Part shown: piece by piece, positions 22,310 to 33,326 of the stretch
Layout of the letters: each line of letters begins with the position of its first letter
Position numbering within the stretch: position 1 is the first letter of the stretch
Source: Excoecaria cochinchinensis
Taxonomy: Eukaryota; Streptophyta; Magnoliopsida; Malpighiales; Euphorbiaceae
Direction: 5' to 3'
DNA length: 64,000 nt
Assembly (NCBI GenBank): GCA_947683425.1
Contig: CANTUQ010000077.1
Location: forward strand, 2,790,001 to 2,854,000
Position numbers and translations under genes: made by a program
The notes under the pieces: model-generated
The model's database searches: none
Told to the model about the DNA's origin: nothing
The model's input: only the letters and a program-made list of their open reading frames with translations

Positions 22310-23155
22310 TTAAGATGTGTGGATGAGGAAAAAGCTAAGAAGGTCATGGAAAAGTTCATGCCGGAATCTGCAGAGCCCATATGGATGAGGAAATGCTGGT
22401 GAAAAAGATCATGAGACAAGGATTCTGTGGACTTACAATGGATACGGATTGCTCGAGCTTGGGGAAAGACATAATAAGGGAAGTATGCCTTACAGCTTCT
22501 AATGGACATAGGTTCACCATAGTTGATATTGCCTACTTCACCGAGTGGGTAGAAGCTGAGTCCTTCAAGAAAGTCGACGCTCAAGATATGGATTAGTTCA
22601 TCAAAAGGGATCTGATGTGCCGATATGGTCTTTCATACTGTGTTGTGTCTAATAATGGGGTGCAGTTTATGGTTAAAGCTTGGAATGTGCTCCGGAAGTA
22701 TGGCACTAAGCATCATAAATTCTCTCTATATCGCCCTAAAGCCAACAGGGCAGTAGAGGGTGCTAACAAGAATATTAGGAGAAGATCTTGGTCAAGATGG
22801 TTCAAAACTACAAGAATTGGGCAGAGAAATCACCTTTTGCACTTTGGGGCTAGAGAACCACCATCAGAACCTTTACAGGAGCTATGCCTTATTCCTTGGC
22901 AAATGGGGCAGAAGCAGTACCGCTGGTTGAGGTAAAGTTCAAATCTTTAAGGGTAGTTAGGGAAGCCCAGATTCTAAGAGCTGATTGGGCATAGCAATGG
23001 TTGCAGCAGCAGTTGAACATGTTAGATGAGAATAAGTTGCAGACTTAATATCATAGCCAGATCTATCAGAAAAGACTTGCTCAATCATTTGGAAAAAAGT
23101 TAGAAAGTACCCATTGAAAGAGGGGGATTTATACTCCAGGCACATGAGACCATAT
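22310..23155 (+). pseudogene. pol: integrase remnant of element B, first part
   Basis: Degenerate Tat/Ogre-type integrase. VHAGICRAHMDEEMLVKKIM (from about 22345) is the HHCC zinc region with its first His. A deletion removes the Cys pair and the first catalytic Asp. The core resumes with SNGHRFTIVDIAYFTEWVEA (about 22500), RYGLSYCVVSNNGVQF (where the second catalytic Asp of the usual TDNG has become SNNG) and YRPKANRAVEGANKNIRR with its Glu. Frameshifts near 22770 and 22850 and two stops follow, then the family tail SLRVVREAQILRADWA and YHSQIYQKRLAQSFGKK. It is cut at 23155 by element C and continues at 43233. Confidence 0.75.
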
Positions 23156-25656
23156 TGTGACGCACGCCGGATCCCCGCGGCCGCCCATGGGACCGCCCGC
23201 TTGAGGGCGGTCGGGGCATTTGTGGGTCCGTTGACAGGTTGCAATAAATCGCAAGTGCGTCTATGTTGGGCAACAAGGAGATTTCATGGAGTCGCCACCC
23301 AATAGAACATTGGGAAAGTTTCTCTCGCCTCGGAGAGCCTAAGACTAGAGTGAGTTCGGGACTTCTCATTTATTCATACCTTGGTTAAGTTTATAATTGA
23401 GTTTTGAATTTATTATTTCATCCCATTTCACATATATTTAATGCAATTAATTAAAGCGCACAACATACATTTAAGGAAAAGCGGTAAAAGCATAAGTAAA
23501 ATAAAGCACATGTAAAAATATTACAATAAAACTAAGGGCGGAATACAACCCCCATTGTAAATAAAATACATATCATGCATAAATCGAGATATTCATTAAT
23601 GATGAGGACATTGGTCCTCGCATGCATATTATTATGAAATAATTTTTATGTGATGATTTTGGATGGAGAAAATTGAGACATTGGTCCCATTTTTATTTAG
23701 AAAAAAATACAAAGTTAATTAATAAAAATGGTTTAGTGACTTTCTTTCTAGCGGGCCTAAATAAATAATTTTACAAGAAAATTATATGGCAAAAATAAAT
23801 AGGAAAAAGCCAAATAAATAAAATATTACAAATAAAGAAAAATAAATATTCCGAGCGAGCCTTTTGGACCTCCCCGTGTGCTCGCGAAAATGCCCAATCA
23901 AAAAAATGAGTTTAGAAATAAAAAAAAAATACAAATAAAATAATGTTAGTAATTGAATCAATTAAATCAATTAAATATAGAAAATAATTAATAACAAAAT
24001 AAAATAAAATAAGATGATATGAAAAGAATGATAATTGAATCAAAATGTTAACAAACCAAAATAAATGAGAAACATGCATTATACATGATAAATGATTAAA
24101 TGATGTGATGAAAATAAAATAAAACATGTTAATTAATTAGTACATGAAAATATACACATGATGAAAATAATGATGATAAGTGAAAAATAATAAATGAATA
24201 AATAAACAAATAATAATAAATCAATCATGTAACAATGATAAAAAGAATAATAAAAAATTAGTAAACAAAAGAATGATGAAAACAATAATGATATATAACA
24301 AGGTTGATTGATGTGTTCATAATTAATATAAACTATTTACATGGCAAAAAGATTAATTTAAGTTAATTATTTGCATGTTAAAAATAATTAGGAATCACAA
24401 TAAAATCATTTACATGTTAGGAATTAAAAGAAAACAATATTCACATGAACAAAAATAAAATCATATATAAACAATTAAATGGAACAAATATAAGATCAAT
24501 ACAAATGAATAGATGAAAACAATAAATAAATCAATAAAAACAATAAAATAGACATGAATAAATTAAATAAAAATAGAATAGAATAGGAATTGAAATTGAG
24601 CCTAGAATATTTACCCTCGGAGTATTGGATTTGATGAAGGAAAAGTGATGATTTTCCGGAAAATTGCTTGAAAGAATAATTTAGCAATAAAATTAATTCT
24701 CTTTCTTTATGGAGAAAAACAAAGGAATTGATTTGTATGCTTAAAATTGAAAAGAGATTGATTTCAAAGTGATGATTAATTTCTTTTGTTTATGGAGGAA
24801 AAACAAAGAAATTAATTGAAATAATTAAGAATTGAAAATTGATCTTCCAATTTCAATTAAACCTTTTTAATTAAAAGAGAAATCTAAAATTTTTAATGAG
24901 AAAATAGAAGAAGAAGAATTCTGGAAAAATAAGGTCTAAAAACAATGTGGAGGCTCTCCTTGATTTTTCATCATAAAGTCTTTATAACATAAAATAGGTT
25001 GCCCTCATTTAATTAAGGAAAACAAACCTATTTTAACACAAAATTCTTTTATTTTTAATGATAAAATCAAGTTTTATTTATTAATTATCTAAAAAAATAT
25101 TTTAGAATTTAATTTGAACTCAAAAACCCAAAAAAAATGGGATAAAAAATGGATTTTTGGGTGAAAAAAATCGGAAAAAGGGGTATCAGACCCTATAGCG
25201 GCGGCCAGGGGATGAGGGACGCCCGTCGCTATAGAGCGACGGGCTTCACGCAGCGAGGCTGCGCGAAATCCGCGCGCAGAGGCGCGAAAATCGCGCGCAC
25301 CAGCGTGTGGTGCGGCGCGCATTGCGCACAACGCTGAAGCGACACGCGGCATTGGCGACGCTGCGCGTCGCCAAATCGCGCCCAGCGAGCGCCTGCGCGC
25401 TGCCGCGCCCAACACTCGCGATCCGAAAAACTTTTTTTTTTATTTTTTAAATTTTAAATTGACCAAAAACACTATAATTTTAAGTCCTCATTTTTCAAAA
25501 TTAATTTTTTAAATATTTTTTTATTATTTTCTAATTTTTCACTCTAAAATGCAAATTTGACGAGAAAACAATCACTTTTAACCTTTTAACCCTGTGAAGG
25601 CAATTATCATCATTGGGTAACTTCGATCTAGGCTTACTCAGGACCCGGTGTCTACA
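23156..25656 (-). mobile_element. 3' LTR of element C
   Basis: 2501 bp, TGTGACGCACGCCGGATCC at the left to GACCCGGTGTCTACA at the right. It contains GGAGTCGCCACCCAATAGAA near 23283, a long AT-rich AATAAA-rich middle, and a GC-rich block at 25185-25425 with CGCTATAGAGCGACGGGC-type dyads next to the U3 end. It differs from the right copy by scattered substitutions and a few indels, including a longer GGGGTGAAAAATCGG repeat in the right copy near 42730. Confidence 0.92.
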
Positions 25657-25675
25657 GTTGCCCCCAGTTTAGCGG
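25657..25675 (-). other. polypurine tract of element C
   Basis: Minus strand reads CCGCTAAACTGGGGGCAAC immediately before TGTAGACACCGGGTCC. It is nearly the same as in A and B. Confidence 0.8.
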
Positions 25676-25836
25676 AATCTAGTACACTAGTGTCTAGGTG
25701 AGCCTAAACTCAAAGAAGAAAAGGAAAGAGACAAGTACCTGAGTCAGCCGTCTTTTCGAACTAGAGAATTCTGAGATGGTGGTTATTATCATGGTGTGTT
25801 TTCATTTGTTGAAGTGGTGCTATTTGTGAGCCCTTC

Positions 25837-26153
25837 GGTTGATTGCTCCCTGAGAGGTCTTCGGTTCATTAATCATTTGCCCCCCGAGAGGTCTTCAGTT
25901 TGCTGCTCCCTGAGAAGTCTTCGGTTTATTGATCATTTGCCCCCTGAGAGGTCTTCAGTTCATTGCCCCCTAAGAGGTCTTCGATTCATTGATCATTTGC
26001 CCCCTGAGAGGTCTTCGGTTCATTTATCGTTTACCCCCTGAGAGGTCTTCAGTTCATTGCCCCCTGAGAGGTCTTCAGTTCATTGCCCCCTGAGAGGTCT
26101 TCGATTCATTGATCATTTGCCCCCTGAGAGGTCTTCGGTTCATTTATCGTTTG
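25837..26153. repeat. minisatellite of element C, left half
   Basis: About ten units of the type CCCCCTGAGAGGTCTTCAGT plus TCATTG, some extended by ATCATTTG. The array is cut by element D at a GTTTG target and resumes at 35784. Confidence 0.9.
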
Positions 26154-26515
26154 TGTGACGCCCATTCCCTAACGACAGACTAGCTCAGCTAATCTTAGTT
26201 AGAGAAGACCGCACACACACAACAGAACACATGCTTAGCCTGAATAATAAAATTTCATCATATACGATCTTAACTCACACATCACATGCCGACTACTTAT
26301 AGTGCATTTCCATAGCCACACGAATTGCACATACATATTTAGGTTAACATTCATAGTTATCAGAATATTACATGCCTTTACATACCCACTATACATACAA
26401 TGGTACAAAAGCTTATATAGAAATCCAAAAATATTAAACCTAGAACCTACACTTTCTATTTCCTACTGTTGACCGTACAAAATGCGGGGACATCCTTCAG
26501 TTACCTCTCGTCCGT

Positions 26516-26565
26516 ACCTGCACGGATTAGAGTAAATCCATGCTAAGCGATAACGCTTAGTGGGG
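26516..26565 (-). other. conserved hairpin pair and predicted acceptor, D 3' LTR
   Basis: Minus strand: CCCCACTAAGCGTTATCGCT, TAGCATGGATTTACTC, TAATCCGTGCAGGT. The first stem is perfect. The second has a G-U type mismatch (CATGG with CCGTG). The CTAAT before the acceptor resembles a plant branch point. Confidence 0.65.
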
Positions 26566-27307
26566 AACTCATATATAGTACATAATTTATCACACATCAG
26601 AGAAATCATACATTACATGCTAGTAGACATGCCAAAGCAATCATTATCAAAGCAAGTATCATTTCAAGCATAATATTGTCCATTACTATATTCAATCATA
26701 AAGCATCAATCACTTATTCACATAACCACATCACATGCTTTATTATATTACAGTCACTTCCCTGTGTTATTTGATTAATCAGTTAGCCTGCAATTCAATG
26801 ACGCGGATAACGGGTATCTCATTGGTACCACTTAGGTACTAGAATCTCATCGAGATTACACTTACGCATGGGTACCCTCAGGTACCAAAATATCATTTCA
26901 CTTATAATATAATCCAGCAAGGATTATTCACATTATTTTCGCATTGTGATTCCCATGGAATCAGACACATTATACGCATGGGGCTGCAGCACTTGACCCT
27001 ATAGGCATGCCTAACTATCCACTACTTGACTCGCAGTCTTAAGTTGTTAAACAAATTATTCAGTTCACATTGATCGCTTTTCACACCACATACAGAGATA
27101 GCTCATATCACATTCACTGGCATATTCAATATGCTTCCAAATTCATTCTTCATAGTTCATAACTACATATTTGATTGCATTCAAGATTTATCACACAGTA
27201 TGCAAGTGTACCCGCTTAACACTTATTCATAATGTCCTTCATTTCACTTGAAGACTTACCATTAGAAAGTCTGAACACATTAGGGTTATATTGCTAAAAT
27301 AGGGTAG

Positions 27308-27640
27308 GTCACGGTCACAATGAATTTCATTGTCACCGTGACATGTTGAACTTCAAAACAGAATGCAAACTGGGGACAGGTCACGGTCACAATCAATTTC
27401 ATTGTCACCGTGACATGTTCCCAAGTCTCGGCAGAATGCATGTTGAGGGTATGTCACGGTCACAATGAACTTCATTGTCACCGTGACATATTCTCACCTT
27501 GCAAAACAGAATGCTCTCTTAAGTACCTCACGATCACAATGAATCCCATTGTCACCGTGACATACAAAAATCAAGTAGACAGAATTGAACTCAAGCATAT
27601 CTCACGGTCACAATCAATTTGATTGTCACCGTGACCTATG
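27308..27640. repeat. array of five 35-bp palindromes, D 3' LTR
   Basis: The first unit, 27308-27342, reads GTCACGGTCACAATGA then its near-exact reverse complement TCATTGTCACCGTGAC. Five units recur about every 70 bp with variable spacers that usually contain CAGAATGCA. The other LTR has the same array at 34480-34813. Confidence 0.95.
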
Positions 27641-28610
27641 CAAAAACACCATAACATAGTTGTGTTTTTCAGTCCATTTCTTCCTACTCATTAGAGCTTC
27701 AAATCTCACTCTCACTTTTGGCAATCAACCCATAAACATCAACCACATAGTATATTAGCACATACCGGTTTTCCCTTCTTGTTTTGGCATTCCATAATAG
27801 CACAAATCATAATCATTCTAAAGCATTATATCACCAAGCATATTACTATTACAATCACATAATCTAGCATCACATAATTCATGCTCAACTTCAATTCCGC
27901 ATACACATACAATTCAATTCAAATCTCTGTTCAACCAACACAAATCATACAACCACATAATTAAGGTTTATTCCCAAACCTCGTCGCCTTAGCTCCTAAT
28001 CACGACGGACGCTCGGCTCTCTGATCACAGCTTTTCCCTTATCTCTCTTCACTTCTTCAGCTAGCAAAACCCATTTCAAATTCCAGGATTGAACACAACC
28101 CATCAATTCTCATACCAATACCAAATCAAAACCAAAAAGAAGAGTAGAAGATGAGAATAAGCACACATAATCACTTACCCTTAGGTCTTAACACTTAATT
28201 CTTGCTCCAATTAGCTATATGCATACATCCCCTTGAACCACTCTCATCCTCACTCACGGAAACAAGAAGAAAGATAAAGTCAAATGCAGAAAAATGAAGA
28301 ATGAGACCAATACATACTCACCTCTCACTTCTCTAGGCAAATGCATGCAAAGAAGGAGGTGGCTTACTCTCATGATACCACACGGATTCCACTCTCAATT
28401 CTGCCTCCACTATTCATTTAATCAAGTTATTTTATTCTCTAATCCACACTTACTTAACTTAGTTAATCCACTCTTACTAATCATGCACAATTCCCTTTTT
28501 AACCTCTTAAATTTCCTTAGCCTTTCAATTAAGTCCAATCCTACACACTTAATTTCACTTAGACCCCAAATTAAACTAATTGCAACTAGGGTACAAGTCC
28601 GGCCATGACA

Positions 28611-28622
28611 ACTCTCCCCTCC
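28611..28622 (-). other. polypurine tract of element D
   Basis: Minus strand GGAGGGGAGAGT directly before the LTR start TGTCATGG and directly after the pol stop codon (28625-28623). Confidence 0.9.
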
Positions 28623-31600
28623 TTAAAGAATTTCGTCCTCAAAATTCATACCTGAGTGGAACAGTTGTGGATACTGCTCTCGCATAGCCGCTTCTGGTTC
28701 CCAAGTTGCTTCTTCTACACCATGATGCTGCCATAGTACCTTTACAAGTGGTATCTGCTTGTTCCGAAGTTGCCTCACTTCTCTTGCTAAAATCACTTTC
28801 GGCTTCTCATTATAAGTAAAATATGATTGCACTTCCACTTCTTGTACAGGTAGCACATGGGAATCATCCGACCTATATCTTCTTAACATGGATACATGGA
28901 ACACATCATGCAATTTAGGCAAAGCCGGGGGCAAAGCCAACCGATAAGCTACTGAACCTAGTCTTTCAAGCACTTCGTATGGCCCGATAAACCTCGGACT
29001 CAATTTTCCTTTCTTACCGAATCTTAGCACCTTCCTCCAAGGAGACACTTTCAGAAATACTTTATCGTCCACACTGAATTCAATGTCCCTTCTTTTCAAA
29101 TCAGCATACGATTTCTGTCTGTCACTTGCTGCTTTCAACCTTTGCTGTATGATCTTAGCTTTCTCTTCTGTATCCCTAACTAGATCAGGTCTAATGATTC
29201 TGCTCTCATTCAATTCTATCCAGCAAACCGGTGAATGACATTTCCTTCCGTACAAGACTTCATACGGTGCTATACCAATACTGGTCTGATAACTGTTATT
29301 ATAAGCAAATTCCATAAGTGGAAGATACCTATCCCAACTCTTAGAGAAATCCAAAACACATGCTCGCATCAAATCTTCCAATACCTGAATAATTCTTTCC
29401 GATTGTCCATCAGTTTGCGGATGGAAAGCAGTACTGAAGTTGAATTTCGTACCCAAAGCCGCTTGTAAGCTCTTCCAAAACTTAGAAGTGAATCTGGGAT
29501 CTCTATCAGAAACAATAGACAAGGGTATCCCATGCAATCGGACAATTTCTCTTACATACAATTCAGCCAACTTTTCCATAGAATAATCTATTCGGACTGG
29601 TATAAAGTGAGCCGATTTCGTAAACCTGTCCACAATAACCCATATTGCATCCTGTTGTCTTGAGGTCAGAGGCAATCCAGATACAAAATCCATCGTAATA
29701 TTATCCCATTTCCATTGTGGGATAGGGAGTGGATGCAACATCCCCTGAGGCACTTGATGCTCCGCTTTAACTTGTTGATAGATAAGGCACTTAGACACAT
29801 ATTCCACTACATCTTTCTTCATCCCAGGCCACCAGTACAACTGTTTCCTATCTTGATACATCTTATTTGCACCTGGATGCATAGTGAAAATCGTATTATG
29901 AGCCTCATGCATCAATCTCTTCTTTAACTCTTTATCACTTGCCACACGCATTCTATTCTTATACAGCAGTACCCCGTCTTCATTCACTGAATAGTCAGTC
30001 TTATCCATATTACTGACTGACTGCAAAACTTGTTGCAACCTCACATCATTTCTCTGAGCAACCATTAACTCGTCTTTCAGGACCGGTCTTGCTTTCAACT
30101 GTGCCAATAAAGCTCTGTCTGCAGAAAACCTCCACTTGATCCGCTTTAACTGTAATGCTGAAATTGATTTCCTGCTCAAAGCATCCGCCACTACATTAGC
30201 TTTTCCCAGGTGATAATCCACAATACAATCATAATCCTTAAACAACTCGAGCCATCTCCGCTGTCTCAGATTCAATTCCTTCTGTGTAAGCAGATATTTC
30301 AAACTCTTGTGATCGGTGTAAATTCTACACTTCTCACCATACAAGTAATGTCGCTAAATCTTTAAAGCAAACACTACTGCTGCCAATTCCAAATCATGAG
30401 TCGGATAATTTTGTTCGTGCAGCTTCAGTTGCCTTGACGCATATGCTATCACCTTCCCCTCTTGCATCAATACACAACCCAACCCGACACCTGAAGCATC
30501 GGTATACAACACATACTCTTTGCCAGTCATAGGCTATGTAAGAATCGGTGCTTCTACTACATCTTCCTCAACTGATTGAAACTCGCTTGACATCTTTCAG
30601 ACCACTCATACTTCACTCCTTTTCGTAACAATCTTGTCAACGGTGAAGCTTTCACTGAAAATCCTTTCACAAACCTTCTGTAGTATCCAGCCAACCCTAA
30701 GAAACTACGAACCTCCAGCACATTCTTAGGCTATTTCCAATTCACAATTGCTTCTATCTTAGTTGGGTCTACTTTAATCCCCTCAGATGAGATCACATGA
30801 CCCAGAAATGACACCTCTTTGAGCCAGAACTCACACTTACTTAGTTTGGCATACAACTGATGCTCCCGCAGTGTCTGGAGCACAATTCTTGAATGCTGCT
30901 CGTGCTCCTTCTCATCCCTTGAATAAACCAGAATATCATCTATGAATACTACCACAAATTGATCCAGATACGGTCTGAATACCCGATTCATCAAATCCAT
31001 AAATGCAGCTGGCGCATTAGTCAACCCAAAAGGCATCACCAGAAACTCATAGTGCCCATATCGAGTTCTAAATGCAGTCTTAGGTATGTCTTCTTTCTTC
31101 ACTTGCAACTGATAATACCCTGAACGCAAATCAATTTTTGAAAATACACCGGCGCCTCTTAACTGATCAAACAAATCTTCAATCCGAGGTAAAGGGTACC
31201 AATTCTTTACTGTCACTTTATTCAACTGCCGATAATCGATGCACATTCTCATTGTACCATCTTTCTTCTTGACAAATAGCACTGGTGCTCCCCAAGGTGA
31301 AACACTAGGTCTAATAAAACCGCTATTTAGCAGTTCTTGCAACTGTTCTTTCAATTCCTTCAACTTAGTTGGAGCCATTCTGTACGGTGCCTTAGATACC
31401 GGGACTGTTCCAGGCACCACATCAATCGATAGCTGAACCTCTCTTATCGGTGGTACACCGCTCAATTCTTCAGGAAACACGTCAGGAAACTCTCTGTCTA
31501 TCGGTATCGCTTGTATCTTCACATGTTCTCTCTTACTGTCTATCACCAAAGCTAGATAAGCTTCACATCCTTTTCTCATACACCGACAGGCTTGCATAGC

Positions 31601-33217
31601 AGATATCACATTCACAAGAGGGTTAGTGCACACTACCCTCACTGTCGCTCTGTTCCCCTTACCATCATAGAGTACAACCGTCTTCCTCTTACACTTAACA
31701 TCCGCATCATATTTGGTTAACCAATCCATACCCAAAATCAAATCAAACTCATCAAACGGTAGTTCAATCAAATCCGCTGGAAACACACTACCTTGAACTT
31801 CTAATGCACAGTTTTTATACACTCTGTTCACACTAATATTACCACCCAAAGGGCTAGACACACATATATCATATTTTAAACATTAAACTTTAGGCATCTT
31901 TTCACATATCTTTTTATCACACACATATGAATGAGTTGAGCCAGGATCAATAAGTGCAAACATTTCCACACCACAGAGTAGAATAGTACCTGCTATCACC
32001 TCAGGCGCATCTTGATCCTCTCGTGCCCTCATATCATAAGTCCGCACTGGTGCCGCATCAGGCCTATCCACAATTTCAGAATCAACTGCACCCCTGGACT
32101 GGCTACCTCTGCCACGTCCTCTTCCTCTTCCTCTATTAGTAGAAGGCAAATTTGAACCACCCCTACTCTATTCTTGTTGATTTCCTGACATCTCATAAGC
32201 ATTCGGGCAATTAGCAAGGAAATGCTCAGTGCTTCCACATCTAAAACAAGCACCCGTCACTCTCTAGCATTCTCCTCTATGCCTCTTACCACAATGAGGA
32301 CACTCCTGAACCTCACTTCTGTTACCAGATGTTCCTCTTCCCGAACCAGATGCTGAGGGAGCGCCACGCTTCTTACCTGTTGCTGCAGAACTGAACCCAG
32401 ATTCCGCAGGTGGTGCCACATGAGAATCTCTTGATCTTTTCCCCGTCTGGGAACCACATCTACCTGCATTCTTCCTTTGTCTCCATTCTCTTTGAGCTAC
32501 CAACGTCCTTTTAGCTCTCAAAGCTGCTTGTACAATTCGATAATAACTTATATTCTGTTCTGTTGTTAGAGAAATAAGCAATGCTTTAATTTCCTCAATC
32601 AATCCTTCCTCAAACTGTTTACACCGCAACACATCGGTTAAAACACCTTTTGGCGCGTACTTGCTTAGACGACAAAATTCCGCTTCATTCTCCTCCACCG
32701 ATATGGTTCTCTGCCTTAAACTCAGAAACTTCTTCCAGTTTGCCTCTCGATGTGCTTTAGTGATATACTTGTTCTTGAATTCCCTTTCAAAGAACTCCCA
32801 GTCTAATGGTTCAGGAAGCATCGGATTCTGCAGGACCAGCTTCCACCAATCATATGCAGGGCCTTGGAGTAGTGACTCCACACATTCAACCCACTGGTCA
32901 AGAGGACACCGTATCTCCTTAAGAATCCTCTCCACCTTATCAATCCAATACTCTGCTTTTTCTGACTCATCTAACCTTGTTCCATGGAATTCCTCCAAAC
33001 CATGCTTTCTCAAAGATTCTATTGGGGCTCTAGGCGCCAACATACGCTCCATCACTCTCGCCATATCTTGTGTCATTTTTATCATAGCTTCCATAGGCCC
33101 AAACAGAATCTCATTCCGAAAACCAACCGATCTAGACTGTCCAGACCCCGACACCTCAGCTTCACGGGGATTCACACTTTCGGCAGACTCTTCTCCGGTA
33201 TGCCTTCCAGAATCCAT
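28623..33217 (-). pseudogene. gag-pol: gag-pol polyprotein pseudogene of element D
   Basis: About 1530 codons in one frame apart from one frameshift. Start at 33217 (MDSGRHTGEESAESV), about 90 bases after the primer site. Order: gag core with FHGTRLDESEKAEYWIDKVE; two zinc knuckles (CPHCGKRHRGEC and CFRCGSTEHFLANC); protease ALIDPGSTHSY; RT with RMCIDYRQLNKVTVKN and the active-site FIDDILVYS; RNase H with YTDASGVGLGCVL and DHKSLKYLL; integrase with H..HPG..K and D,D,E motifs (MDFVSGLP, VSDRDPRF, GQSERIIQ); C-terminal chromodomain ILAREVRQLRNKQIPLVKVL to EEATWEPE. Stops: TAG at 32264-32266, 32168-32170, 30731-30733, 30534-30536 and 30354-30356; TAA at 31883-31885. A single-base shift lies at about 30560-30600. 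The second zinc-finger Cys pair of integrase reads CLIYQQ instead of CLxCQQ (Tyr codon 29778-29780). Confidence 0.95.
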
Positions 33218-33309
33218 CGTTACTACACAGATTAAATAAGGACTTCCGCATTAGGTCAACAGACTATACACATCATATCTACCCAATTCCCAGAAAGGAC
33301 TCAACCTAA

Positions 33310-33321
33310 GCTCTGATACCA
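33310..33321 (-). other. primer binding site of element D (tRNA-iMet)
   Basis: Minus strand TGGTATCAGAGC, five bases inside the 5' LTR, complementary to the 3' end of plant initiator tRNA-Met. This is the usual primer site for Tekay-clade elements. Confidence 0.95.
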
Positions 33322-33326
33322 CAACT

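Larger units (their letters stand above)
26154..28610 (-). mobile_element. 3' LTR of element D
   Basis: On the minus strand it begins TGTCATGGCCGGACTTGTAC (at 28610) and ends GGGAATGGGCGTCACA (at 26154). It contains the donor AGGGTAAGTG (GT at 28178-28177), palindrome array 27308-27640, AGGCATGCCTA module (about 27003) and hairpin pair 26565-26516. The predicted LTR intron is 1661 nt. Confidence 0.95.

Noticed and set aside
27308..27640. CRISPR-like array (five dyad repeats of 35 bp with unlike spacers)
   Set aside because: It lies inside a plant LTR, occurs identically in both LTRs of element D, its spacers share CAGAATGCA, and there is no cas gene. The arrangement is a foldback array.
32661..33239. 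192-codon plus-strand ORF opposite gag of D
   Set aside because: It is the antisense shadow of the well-supported gag frame on the minus strand.
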